From Gongronella butleri (Eukaryota > Mucoromycota > Mucoromycetes > Mucorales > Cunninghamellaceae): a stretch of DNA of 64,000 bases. A program made the position numbers and the translations under genes. Location of the stretch: contig JAIWZP010000005.1 in assembly GCA_025201375.1 (NCBI GenBank), positions 992,001-1,056,000 of the forward strand. Reading direction: 5' to 3'. A model generated the notes under the pieces. The model did no database searches. It saw only the letters and a program-made list of their open reading frames with translations, and was not told the origin of the DNA. Numbering within the stretch: the first letter of the stretch is position 1; every line of letters starts with the position of its first letter. Below are positions 22,497 to 34,628 of this stretch, piece by piece.

Positions 22497-24180
22497 TTAA
22501 TAATATGTCAGATTGTATTGCTTGGTTTTGGAGATGTCTGTCGTGAACGACTGCGTCGAGTCTAGACGCGTCTTGGTTTGACGACGACGCTTGATGAAAA
22601 AGAAGACACCACCGGCCAAAAGACCAACCTGTCATCCAAGAATAAGAAAATTAGAAGACTTAGCGTCGAAGTGGATGAAATGACGATGAATTTTACCGCA
22701 GCCAAGACGCCAATGACGACGCCAGCAATGGCGCCGCCATGAAGACCGCCGCCAGAAGCACTGCCTGAGGAGGAGGAGCCATTGGTATCGATTTCATCGG
22801 GACCGAGCCATGTCATGGACGTTGTGTTGAGGATCGACACGTCGCCGCGTGCCTGGCCCGTGCTATCGACGCCGCCAATGATGTACAGCAGCTCGGTGCC
22901 CACAAGCACGGCCGCGTGCCCGTACCGTGGGCCAGGCCCAATGCCATTGGTGAAATTCGCAGCCGCCCACGTCTTGGATGCCGCGTCGTAAATGTAGCAC
23001 GCGTCATTCAGCACCTCTACATTTTTTTTTTTTTAAAAAAAAGACGCATCAGTAAAAAGCAATTTTTCTTTTTTTTCCAACGACTTTACGGTTATCATCA
23101 TTGAATCCGCCATAGAGCAAGATTTTGTTGGTTGGTAGTGAGGTGGTGGTGTGCAATTGGCGATTGACGGGCAGTGCGCCACTGGTTTTCAGGGTGGCAA
23201 AGGAAAAATTGCTGTAGACCGAGGATGAATTCATATTGGCGTAAGAGTATGTCTTGTAGTTATTGGCAGAGGCATTGGCCGTGACGACGCCGCCAAAGAT
23301 GTAAACACGACCATCAACATCCGTGGCCATGGCGTGATTGAACAGCCGCTGGCTGGAAGACGCCGCAGGGCCATATTTGGCCACGTATTGATTCAATGTG
23401 CTGTTGGTCGCATTCATGTACACGTATTGCGACCATCCAGAGTACACCGTCTGATTGCTTGATCTGCAATTTTTTTTTTAAAAAAAAGGGTCATCAGAAA
23501 TCAGGTCAATGCACAAAAAAAAAAAAAGGGATCGTACGGTGTGCCGCCCATCAAAAAGAGCTCTGTGGACGATAGGGGGACGATTTGTGCGCCAAAAGTG
23601 AGCGAATTGAGGCTATTGTGCACGGTTGTTGCTGTGTTTGGTGCCTGCATGGCGCCCAGCGACGTCCATTGGTTGCGGTCGGCATTGAATCGCGCAGCGA
23701 TGGTGTTTAGGCCAGACACATTGGTCGTGGATGGGCCCTGGCCGCCGACAATCATGTAATTCGTCGCATTGTACTGCGTGATCGCGAATCCTGCGCGCGC
23801 TTCCACCACATACCCGTCGCTATTGCCATTGCTCACCGCCTGCCACTGTGACGACGCCTGGTTCGGCGACAATGCCTGCTGCACGTTCAATTTCACATGT
23901 TGGTTGTAAAATTGCTCGTCGTTAAAAATATCAATGGTATTGGACGACGCAGACCGGCTGGCGCCACCATGGCAATAGATGTTCTGATTCAAAAGCACAC
24001 ACCCTTAAAAATAAAAGATGGACCCGGATCAGCAAACATTGCGCTTGGCTATTTTTTTTTGCCCATTTTTTCCTCTTCGTTTTGCTGCGTACCGTGCTTG
24101 TAAACGTTGGGCAAGGTGTCGGATCGTACCAGCGTGACCCAGCACGAGGCAACGAGAGAAAGTGTTATCTGAAGCTTCAT
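22497..24180 (-). CDS. kelch-repeat membrane protein 1 (signal peptide, propeller, TM, short tail)
   Basis: Exons in minus order are 24180-24093, 24003-23538, 23463-23090, 23016-22697 and 22628-22497 (TAA), giving about 459 aa. A signal peptide (MKLQITLSLVASCW) is followed by kelch-type blades marked by Gly-Gly pairs: IYCHGGA, YMIVGGQ, LFLMGGT, YIFGGV, LLYGGF and LYIIGGV. A Ser/Gly-rich stalk precedes one membrane helix at about 402-425 (GAIAGVVIGVLAAVGLLAGG), then a basic stop-transfer (KRRRQTK) and a tail of about 30 residues. It should sit at the cell surface with the propeller outside and many N-glycosylation sites. Ligand and role are unknown. It shares the plan of the cluster at 45.8-57.8 kb but has fewer introns and lacks the NHTLVKPF tail motif, so it is a more distant relative. 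Confidence 0.85.
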
Positions 24181-24422
24181 TTCGGACAGAAACCAGCTGT
24201 TTTTTTTATCGATACAAAGGCGTGGATGGATTGGAAAAAAAGGGAATCGAAGCGAAAAGAAAGAAAGAACATCAAAACAATGATGGGCACAGGTAAAAAA
24301 AAAAAAATTAAAGGAGGGGGCCCAGGTTATGCTCGTGGCACTTCAAATTCTAATTTGTGTAACAACCTGTTGCCAATGGCAAAGGTGGCGGCCGATCCAG
24401 GCCACTTCCGCTTTTAATTCAG

Positions 24423-24555
24423 GCCCAACGCCCCCAAAAAAGATCAGGCTGCCCTTGGTCCTTTCCAAGAAGTTTGGATGGCCGCAGCCAATAATTTCGA
24501 GGGCTGGGGTGCAAAAGATGGTGACTACAGCTTAGAACAATGGACAATAAAATAG
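24423..24555 (+). pseudogene. orphan 3' terminal exon-like sequence
   Basis: After CTTTTAATTCAG (an acceptor-like site) comes a frame with strong protein character, PNAPKKDQAALGPFQEVW then AAANNFEGWGAKDGDYSLEQ, ending in TAG at 24553-24555. I cannot find matching upstream exons; the preceding DNA is the 5' flank of the minus-strand kelch gene. It is either the last exon of a gene truncated by rearrangement or a retained fragment. I do not recognise the family. Confidence 0.35.
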
Positions 24556-26844
24556 CATTTTTTTTTTCTGAACACATTCCGCTTGGGAATCAAGCGTGCC
24601 CCTGCCACAATTGCTGGATGTGGCTAGGGCGGCATCCCAAATTAAGCATGGCACCGCGTCACGACGCAGCACAGGCACGAGACACATTTTGACAATGGCA
24701 AAAAGATGTCATTCTTTTAAAGTTGCCCTCATTTGCCAGTATCATGTCACGAGATTTATGCTCGCTTATGCTTCTCGGCTTCCCTTTCAACATTGTGAGG
24801 TAGCTAGAAGCGCGTGATTTCATCTCGTTGTCGCGACGACCAAACCAAAAAAAAATATCATTACGAAGACCCTTTTTGCAAAATTTACTGATGATGCCTC
24901 AAGCCTGTGACGTCAAATTTTAGCCAACAGCTTGGAGCCAAACAAAGCGGTTCGAATGAGCCCAAAAGCAGTGCTCCACAGCACGTTCTTGCCTGGATTT
25001 ATGCATTGTTGGACGAATATTGCACAAATTTGTGATTGTTGGCGTTTCCGGTGATCCGTTTCTTGTCAAATATGAACCAGCTAGCCCTTCAAGGATAGCA
25101 AAAAAATTTTTATCAATAGAAGGGATCTCAAAGACAGCACCAGGACAAGCCTTGATCTGAAAAGTTGCAATTTACGAGAATACAATAATGACTCGTTCAG
25201 CCAAACTCCGCAGCGCCCTAGGACGCGGCTCCAACGTGAAGAAGCAGGGTGATAAACGCGATCGGGACTCGAAGGCACATTGGTCACAAAGATTTTTGGC
25301 GCACCACGCGTCAATCAAACTTTTGTCTTGCTGAGCCGCCGATCCCAAAATTGAAAATCGAGGTCCCTATAATTGCATCAAATTACACAAAGGAAGGCGC
25401 GGATGGAAGAAACCGCGGAAAATGCCAAAAAAGAGGGAGGTTGAATGGTTCGTAAACGAGCAATGCGTGATTTTTGTCTACTTTTTACACGCGAATTGCT
25501 CGTCCAAAACGCATCCTAGAGACACGCCGACGCGTCCATCAGAAAGCCGCACTCCAGGTGCATCAATATGCCATGTCTGGGCGAGCCGGAGTCATGCCAG
25601 TAACGCGAGTAATCACGCGCCAAAGTCTCCCCGCAAACATGCTAGTCGCGTCAATTCTGCCTGGAACTCGTTTTATGCAATGATCATCCATGTTCACATA
25701 CGCAGCAGACAGTGCTCTTTCTGGTGGTCTTTGTTTCGCGGTGCTATGGCCAGTTTTCATCGACTTTTTATTGAGACGAAAAAAAGAGGCAAATTGCATT
25801 TTACGCGAAAGCCAATCAATGGACCTGCCTTTTTTATTTCATTTCTGTCGGTAATGACAAGGTATGTACCACATGGCTGAGAGGCGTGGCGATCGGACGA
25901 CCTAAAGTTGGCCGTTTTCAAATCCTCAACTGCACCCCTTGGAAAATTCTTGATTTTCAAACGTGGTCATTGCGCGCCATGCAGTGATTGCATTTCGGCA
26001 AGGGTGGGCTCATTTGAACGAGTAACGCTGGAATGACGCGTTCATAGAGTGGTTTGGCCCCTCCAGTGCATAGATTCTTTGACATGTGATTAAAAAGCAA
26101 TAAAGCGATTTCATCGCGCATTAATCGAACATCGCCTCATCCATCGCCGATTTTAATCGCATATCAGGCGAGAAACAAGAATCTAGAACAGCCACGGCAA
26201 CCTTGAGGCTGAATCAAATCACGTCCGTCTGGTCAAAGCAGAACACAAAAACACCAAAAAAGATAAATTCGAACTTTGTGGGTGTTACAGTGGCCCAATG
26301 TCGCTCACTTTTTGGATCGATTCTCCACCATGGACATAGAAAGCGTGTCTCAACATTGGAAGTCTCAAAGGTTGTTCTTGTGAAAGAAATAATAAAAAGG
26401 CACCATTCAGTGTTTTGGCTGCAAACGAGCTTCGCTAGTACGTCCATCTGTGGGTCCAATGACCATGGTGAAGAATGCAGGATGCGAAGCGAGGCGCATG
26501 AGCATTGACAGAGATATGATAATGGCAGCTGCGGTCCCATTTGCTTCTAAAAGCTAAAGTTGGTGTGACGGAAGGGTGTTCTTTTGGGAGGGGAGGCGAG
26601 TTCAAAGGGTCAAAAATAGCACCAAGACGGGACTCGATAGTGTCTTTTTTGATCATGGACCATTGTCTCCATGCAACATAAAGAGTGTCACGGCCGGTGA
26701 AGCCTCTTTTTTTTTTTTTTATTCTTATTCTCATTTGGCAACCGCGTCCCCGGAGTTGCATGGCCGCGAGATGCTGGACTTTTGTACGACGCCGCCGGCG
26801 ACACGCGAGCTTTTCGGGAACTACCAAAACAGGGCAACATCCGG

Positions 26845-26877
<33 letters not shown>

Positions 26878-29800
26878 TTTTGCTCAGGCGCAAAGGGACA
26901 TGTTGGCTGTCCCAGTAGCCTGTTTATCGCTCGCCCACCTGATTATTGTCTTTTTTTTTCTTTTTGGAATGTGAGAAGGGACAAACATGGACCCATCGAT
27001 CTCATCGTGCATCGATATCGTCAAGGTCATATGAGATGAGATGGCAAAAAAAAAAAAAAAAAAGAGTTTTCAAAGGCCCCAAAAGTAGGTGAGATCTCGA
27101 TTTGTTTCAAAGCTGGAGGCGAGGTTGGGTAAGCCAAGTCCATGCCTGATCTTGGCTTGGCCGGGCCATCCACCAGGTGACGGGGACTTCCCACGAGTTT
27201 AAGCAAAAATCGCTAATTCCGCGCAATTGGCACGTTCGTCTCGCGAACAATGAGGAGGGCTGCAGCTTAATTTCACTCCCCCCTTTCCCACTTGGCTGCC
27301 CAGTGATGTCAGTCCAGCCGCGTTGCCTAATTAAGCATGGAATCGAATGCAATTGTGCATTCGCGTCGGAAACACATACAAAACATAGAGAAATGACTCA
27401 CGCATCCCCCCAAACACCCATTCTCGTCTCTGATCTCCCTTAATTGGAGGCCCCACGCTCTCAAAATACCGTGTATTTTGCCATTGAGCGCACCGGGGCG
27501 TCCAGGGAAACGCGTATTGCGCAAGATTTGTGCACGAGTGAGGCGTGCTTTTTTTTTTTTTTTCGTTTGCACGGTTGGCCCATGGCTTGCGTGAGAGAGC
27601 GCGCACCAACGGAACTAACCATGGACGATCGCCCCAAAAATCGCCTTTGATCTCTACTGCTGCAAGTGCAATCTGCGGCATGCCGCATGCATCAGGTGCC
27701 AATCTGCATGTTGAACCGCGCCAAGGAGAAAAAAAAAGACAAGATGCTAGTGGGGGGGGGGAAAAGGCAGAAGAAATGGAGTCATTTGTCGTTCAAGTAG
27801 CTCGCTCGCTATCGCGAAAAGCGCGTGTTTAAAGTCGTATCATGATGAAAGAGGAGTAAAATGAAACGAATGGCCGTGCTTCGTTCTCCAATGCAGATAT
27901 TGGTGGATCCCTTTTGCTACAGTATGAGATGCAACTGCATTGGATATATGACCTTTTTGCACCCATTGACCACGGTCATAGCGCTCGTCATGCTTGATTT
28001 TTTTAATAAGCAATCCCATCTTCCAAAACGAGCCAAGAGTCAAAGCCCCTGCCATTTCAGGTAGCCGATGCCTTTTAATTTTTTTGTTTCTCATCAGTAA
28101 ATATGAAATTGGGACTTGTCGCGCTGTGGTTGGACCGTGTGCTTGCTTGTGTTTTTACTTTTTTTTCGCAATTTGCGGGTCATCCCGTGCTTGCAGGTCA
28201 AAACCTGTCAGAGAAAAAAAAAAGATGATTCTTGGGGGGAGAAAGGAGGTCCCCATTGACAATTGGGTGGGTGCTCCTTCTCCTTCAAACAAAGTGGTGT
28301 CGCACAGCAGTGCCATGCAACTTGGAAAAAGGCAAGGCACTTTGCTATTTTCATGGCATTTCCATGGCACATCCTTGAAAAAATTGTTCGGACAAACCTC
28401 GCTTTTTTGGTCATCATGTCATGCGCACGTCCTCGATAAAGTGAGGCTTGCCCAACTTGCATTGCAACCCACTTGCAGGAGATTGAGGATTTTCCTTTTT
28501 TTCGAGGTTCCCCCTGGAAAAGGGGATACGTCACGTCGTTGCTTCCGCTTTTCTTTTTAAAGCGAACAATTGCAACGTTACAGCCGTTACGCGTCCCTGG
28601 CATGAAGGTTCATTCTCCCGCAAGGTCGTCTTTTAGCATCAAGTCAAGTAAAAAGTTGCCGATCTTTGCCTTTATAGCATGCATCCGTGAGCAAAAGATC
28701 ATGGACCAGCCCCTGGTCACACACGCACACGCACACACGCACACACACACACTTGTGTGTGTATCTGTTTTTCATTTTCGCTCGCTTATTCTCTCGCTCG
28801 CTCGCTCACCTCTGCCCCTCCCCCCTTTTTTTTTCTGCTGGAACAATTACGAAATCGCTTTTTGCTGATTATCACGGCGGCCGCGCTTGTTGGCTTTCTC
28901 CCCTCCCCCCTTTTTTTTGAGGGTGTACAACAGCGATTCGTCATTGTCACACGGAACCGTAATCCCCATTCACGTCGATGTTAAAAAAAAATGGATGTCC
29001 CATGCTTAAGGATACGCAAAATGAATCGGGCACCTATTTTGCTAGGCAAAGAGATGCTCGTGGGGGGAGGGGACCGTCGCGCGCGCGAGACACGCGGGTC
29101 GCGCGATGGAAGACATGAAACCTCTGTCTCCCCCCCCCAAAGGGCCCAATTGCTGCGGATTTGTCGCTGCCTTGAATCCATTCTCCTTGAGGTTTCATGA
29201 ATAAAGAGAGAGAATGGGGAAGCCATTGGCGCTGCTTGTTGCTTGGGGGGAGGTTTTCGAGGGAATTGGCCGGCGTCCAGCCACGACTGGGCTTTGGGGG
29301 ATGCAGACTGCTGGCGACTCGTTGGTGATTTGTCGATCTTATGCCTAAAAAGGCAAACACTTGGTCCTCGTTGTCATCGACCCTTTTTTTTTTTGAGGTG
29401 ACACGGGCTGACTTGCCGGACTCCGTGGTGTTGCATACGTTTCGCGCGCAAGAAAGCCGACGGACAAAAACGGGGGGAGCAGGGGGGAAGGGAAGAGAAA
29501 CGAGGTGGCTCACCACGCTTGCAAAGCGAAAAAAAAAAGTGCAAAAGACTCGTCTCGCCTTTTGTGCGGGAGATGCCATTTTTTTTTCATTCCATGGGCC
29601 CATGAAACCAAGGAACGAGGTCGCATCAGATGACTTACGCACCTCCTTGTCCTTTTGTCAGCCGCCTAGGCGCATCTCCTTGCATTTTGCTTGCATGATA
29701 CATGGAATTGGCGCGACAAAAAAAATAGAGAAACGATTGCGCCAAGGGCCATCATCAGCATGCAGCTGGTGGGAACAGATGAAACAAAGGCTATGACAAT

Positions 29801-30294
29801 AATACAGGTAAACTTTAAAGGGGGGGCGAAACCTGGGGAGACCCTCCTCCCTCCCCCCTCCCGCTCGCGCTCCGCCTCAAAAAGAAAAAAAAGAGCCTTG
29901 GGTGGGTCCCAAAGCCCACAATGGTGGGTCGTTCCAGTGTTTCAGGTACAATCAGATTCTTTTTTATTAAAATAAAAATAACAATGGGGAGAAAAGAGAA
30001 AGAGAAAGGACATGTAAGATGCGCTTAAAGAGAGGTCCAACTTGTCCTTTCTTCATGCACGGCAAAAGAGCTATATACAGAAAAAAAAAAGTGGAAGGTA
30101 TCATGGAATGGGGGAAAATAAAAGAAACGAGGGACCTTTTTCATAATCAATACGAAAAGGGGCGAGCTCGGACGTGAAGAAAGGGGGGATTGATACATAA
30201 AAAGACAACAATTAAGGATGGGGGAGGGCAGAAATGAGAAGAAAAAAAAGGGCAATTGAAAGGGCAGGCCCCTCGACAGCAAAAAAAGATAGAT
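24556..30294. other. 5.7-kb gene-poor region
   Basis: I looked on both strands and found no frame with splice support or family-like sequence, and no tRNA-like B box. The stretch is A/T-homopolymer-rich with scattered G runs. It holds a (CA)n tract at about 28718-28763, with CGCT repeats nearby. The last few hundred bases are likely the 3' UTR of the bHLH gene. Confidence 0.45.
28718..28763. repeat. (CA)n microsatellite
   Basis: An alternating CA tract with some CG interruptions turns into GTGTGTG, forming a possible hairpin. Confidence 0.85.
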
Positions 30295-31617
30295 TTAAAC
30301 TAGGTATGCATCGTTGGAATCTTTGGCATAGGTGGGTGGACCATCTATGGAAAAAAGGGGAGAGGGTAAGCGTCATGTTTTGTGATTTTTGTTGGTTTTT
30401 TTTTTTTTTCTATTTTTTACCTTGCCATTGGTATGGGGAGAACAACATGGGATTGATGGTATCAGTGTTTTGCATCATGGAGATATTTTCTGCGGCGTGG
30501 GGCGGGGCGTACAAGATTGGTTGTTGTTGTTGAGGCATGGGTGGCGAGTACAATGCGTTCATATAGTAGCCATTGGCGGCAGCTGCGGCGTGCGGCGACA
30601 TCATGAGGTCGGTGGGGCAAGTGATGGTGGTGCTGGACCAATGTGGCGGCATCATCATGGCGGCATTGTCGTAAAAAGCATGTTGTTCTTGTGGTTGTTG
30701 GGGTGTGTGGGACATTTTGACGCGCTTGTCGCCCTTGGGATGGGGATGCAAGTTGGCTTGCGCAGCGGCCATCGCAGGCGACGGCGACAACTGGCGCTTT
30801 CCAGCATTTGAAACCGGGGCATGGTGATGATGCGGCTTGCTCGGTGTCTCGGGGGTGAGGGGTGGCGACATTTGAGGGCAATCGACGGTGTCCAAAGACG
30901 ACGTCACAGACGTCTGAGCCGTGGACATGGTGCGTGCCATGGAAGATGCACTGGATTGCGTGGTGCTCGTCGTGTTGGCACTGGACGATGGCGGCGTCAA
31001 GGGCGACGACCGCTTTTGTAACAATTGTTGCTGTTTGAGCATCATCATCTTGGCCGCCTTGGCTTGTTTGCGCAATTGCTCGTTTTGTTTGCGCAGCTGC
31101 TTGATTTGCGCCATGTAGCTGTTTTCACGTTGCATGGTCGTGCTCACTGTTTATCAAAAAGAGGGGAAAACCCAGAAATGAGCTGCATGAGCACGCGGTT
31201 TTTTTTGTAAAAAGTGTGCATTGCTCGTACCATAGTCCAGCGACTTTGACACAATCAGGGTCTTGCTTGGGCGGCGGACGGTCTGGAGTGCGGGCAAAGC
31301 GTGTGCCAGCTCTTGAAACTTGGAATTGAGCGTCTCACGTCGTTGGCGCTCCAGGGCGTTGTGTGCCGATCGGCGGTCCAAATGCGTGTCCTCATCCTCT
31401 TGGATGCTTGTGGGGATTTTGCCACCAACTACACAAAAAAAGGGCATCATTAGTAAAACAAAAAAAAATTGACAAAAATTATAAAAAACGCACTGATGGG
31501 GTACGATGTGGACTGCGAGCTGCCATTGGGTGAGATGCTAAAGGTGCCAAAGAAGTTTTGGGCAGCGTGTCGAATGGATCGACTGGCTTTTGAGATCTTG
31601 AACTTGTCAGAGGGCAT
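30295..31617 (-). CDS. bHLH-leucine zipper transcription factor
   Basis: Exons in minus order are 31617-31494, 31428-31231, 31146-30421 and 30344-30295 (TAA), giving about 365 aa. The basic region and helix 1 are RRSAHNALERQRRETLNSKF, which carries the His-x3-Glu-x3-Arg pattern that reads CACGTG E-boxes. The loop and helix 2 follow (RRPSKTLIVSKSLDYV). They run straight into a zipper-like helix with regular hydrophobic spacing (YMAQIKQLRKQNEQLRKQ). The rest is Ser/Thr/Pro-, Gln- and His-rich, typical of activation regions. The last exon adds 16 residues and needs a 76-nt intron; without it the frame stops two codons later. It should act in the nucleus as a dimer. The specific pathway cannot be told from sequence. 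The gene lies alone between two large non-coding stretches. Confidence 0.88.
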
Positions 31618-34600
31618 GGGAGACCGTGTTGTGTGGGGGTGGTGGTGTTGAGATGGGGATGAGAAGCAATTGGAATACAAAAGACGCGTCAAAAGAAAAA
31701 AAAAAGAAACGAGACGAGTTGCTTGGGATGGGCGCCGAGGCAAAAAAAAAAAATAAAGGCAAAAGAAATGAGACAAATGAACGATGGAAAAGAAAAAAAA
31801 AAAAAGGAGAAAGAAAGCAAAAGATGAGCGGGTTTATATATTCTATAATGAAAAGCAAGCTGTTTGGGGGGAGCAAGCAGCCACTTACAGCGGAAAACAG
31901 GACAGAAGCCGAGATCGCGTCATGATTGGGCTTGACGAATCTAAAGATTTTTTTGTTTTTTTAGGGGGGAGAGAAAAAAAAAGAGGGAGGTGGATGGCAA
32001 CCTAAAAAAGGAGGTGGGGGAGCAGGGAGAAAAAGGCAAACGTGTAAATAGACAACAAAGAGCGCGAGATGCATCAGAGGTGCAAGCGAGATGGGGGGGG
32101 AGCACTTTTGCTTGTTACACACGGAAACAAAGAGAATGGATCTGTGAGTTGTCGTCTTTGGTAACTGTGACTTGATTACCCATTCAAAAAAAAAAAAAAA
32201 AAACAAGCATTCACCAGTAACAACAAGACAAGCAAAATGCATAATGGGGTTGTCCGTGCATGAAAAAAAAAAAAATAAAAAAAAAGAGATCTTTGGCTTT
32301 TTGTCAATAAAGCACGAATGCCTAGATCTGACTGGTTCCGACACCACGCTGATCAGTGTCTTTGGGGGAGGGGGAGCGGCGGGCAATGACTTGCCATGAT
32401 GATCATTCTCCCAAAAAAAAAAAAAAAATAAAGGCTCTTTCTTGTCCTGGCCACCCCCCTTTTTTTTCCTCCTCGGTGTGCTTTCTTCTGAATGAAGGGT
32501 AAAAAAAGAGAGATGGAGAGAGCCATTGCGTTGGAAAGGATGGGGAACAGGGGCTTGCTGATCCATCTTTTTTGCTTTTTGTTGAATCCGCGTTGAAAAA
32601 GGCGCCGACGCGTGCGTGCGCGCGTATGGGGCGCGCTGCCACCGCGCGTCTTTTTTTGACTTGTCGCGCGCTGTGCATGGTCGCACCCCCCACATCACCA
32701 CACACGCCTGCCATGGCCCTTCAATCAACGTGATACAAAAAAGGTGGTGCCAATACAAGTGGATTTCCATTTTCATGGCGGATGAGCGAAGTGGGGACCC
32801 CAAAATGTCAGCTCGCCAGGGCCAAACAAAATTTGGGAGACACAAAAAAAAAAAAAACTTTATTGCAAAAAGACAAGCGAGCGAACAAATTTATGGCTGG
32901 TTTTCAAGCGTCAAGGTTGCAAATCGCGCGAAGTCGCATTGTCGTCCTACCTTTGCTGACGCGTCCGTCGCGCCAGTCGAAAAAAAAAAGAGAAAGAGGG
33001 CCCTTCTTCTCTTCCGGTTGGACCGGCGAGAGAGAGAGAGAAAGAGAGAGAAAACCCGCTGCGATGGCACCTCCATTAGAAAAGCCCCCTTACTCCTTGT
33101 TTTTTCGTGCTTCTTTTTGCCTGCTGCTGGTTTTTGACTCCCACCCCCTCGGCCCCCTTTTTTTTCCATGTAAATCATGCATGATGATTTCCTTTTGTCT
33201 GGGAAAATGGGTTGCAGACGCGCGAACACCCAAGGGTAGGGTGGCATTTTTGCAAAAACAAAGCGCAAAAAAAAAAAAAAGAAACCAAGATCGAAGATTC
33301 CTTGGCATCTGACCACCCACGGCGGTTCGCGCGAATAGACACCAATGCGAGTGCAATTGGGGATTTGAAAAAGGACACGCATTAGGAAGGACACCGACAA
33401 TCCCCCCATTTTGGCAGGCATGAATCAGTCGCTGGATTTTTTTTTTTTTTTTTTTGTCATGCCCAACTACTGGGTCGAACCCATTGGTGTTCTCTTTTGG
33501 CTCACCTGACGCCCAACTCTGCTTGTTTACATGTCGCAGCGTGCACACACACACACACACACACACACGGAGTGAGAGAGACTGAATAAAAAAAAAAAAG
33601 AGACACACACACGCGCATCTTGTCGTGATGCATCTCAAGTTTTTTTTTAAAAAAAAAACGAGGCTCACCTGAGCGTTTGACCTGTTTTCCTCCCCCAGAG
33701 CACGTTGTGCTGCCAGAAAAAAAAAAGAGGGACGACCCCATTGTCAAAAAAGAAATTGGAGAGAATTGAGAATTTTAGAAGCATTGACATGCTGATTTCA
33801 TGATGCGAATAGGCTTTTTCGTCGCGCGAACATGAAGCGAGCGAACGCAACCCGCGCGAGATTAGAAACAAACCATCAGGGTGGTTAAAGCGGCGGGGGA
33901 CGCGTCAAATTAGGCGCTTGGTATCTCCCCCCCCTCTTCCCTGGCAAAAGAGAAGAAAAAAAAAGGCCCATTTGCCTGATTTGGTGCTGGAAGGCTACGC
34001 ACCGACTTTTTTTCAATTGCCTAAGGGGTGGTAGGACCATCCACTCGTCATTTTGTATCATATCGTTTCGGTGTTGGATGCACAAAGAAAGCGAGAAAAG
34101 AGAAAAAAAAAAAAGGGGGGAGCAAACTTATTTTTGCACACTGCATTTTGTACAACCTTGCTGACGTGGATGGTGTGCGGGCTCTTTTTCCAATTGTGAA
34201 AGTGATCTGCATTGTCGCGCGGGGGTTCTTTTGCAACACCGAGTTTTCATGGTGCGCGCACACAAAACGGCTTGCGCGCGCAAAAAAAAAAAAAAAAAAG
34301 ATGAACATAAAGGGACAATTTACGCTCCCCGAGTCTTTTGGGGGTGCGGACAAGGACCCGACGACCGGATGGTCGACAACCATTTCCACCTCAATTCCGA
34401 ACCTAATAATCAAGCAATCATATGTTTAAGGCTTTCATCATTTTTATTGTTTCAAACAGCTATTTACAAGGATGATGTGGGGCAGAGCGAGACAAGAAAG
34501 AAAAATAAGTGTCAGAGAATTACGCAGGGATTGCCCCATGGAACAACAAAAAAAAGAGGGGGTGAGTGGAAAGGAGAAAGCGCGCGTGCGCGCGCAAAAA

Positions 34601-34628
34601 AAAAAAAAAAAAAAGAAAATGAAACCAT
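31618..34628. other. 3-kb gene-poor region between bHLH and SWR1 genes
   Basis: No gene is seen. The DNA is purine/pyrimidine-skewed with many A and T runs. Long open frames here, including one of nearly 300 codons at 31961-32845, are poly-Phe/Lys/Pro artefacts of homopolymers. A (CA)n tract lies at about 33543-33569. The stretch holds the bHLH promoter and the SWR1 3' UTR. Confidence 0.5.
33543..33569. repeat. (CA)n microsatellite
   Basis: A pure CA run of about 13 units, with another short CA stretch about 30 bases downstream. Confidence 0.9.

Noticed and set aside
25422..25880. 152-codon open frame on the plus strand
   Set aside because: Composition is Ser/His/Arg-mixed with no motif, no splice-linked neighbour and no support from a second strand or repeat copy.
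24556..30294. tRNA genes
   Set aside because: I searched by eye for GGTTCRANYCC-type B boxes with a paired A box and found none in this stretch. A covariance scan would settle it.
31961..32845. 294-codon open frame on the minus strand
   Set aside because: It is driven by A/T homopolymers (long Phe, Lys and Pro runs), has no family-like motif and crosses tracts typical of intergenic DNA here.
33014..33668. Overlapping open frames of 170-190 codons on the minus strand
   Set aside because: They are artefacts of poly-T, CA-repeat and GAGA-type low complexity.
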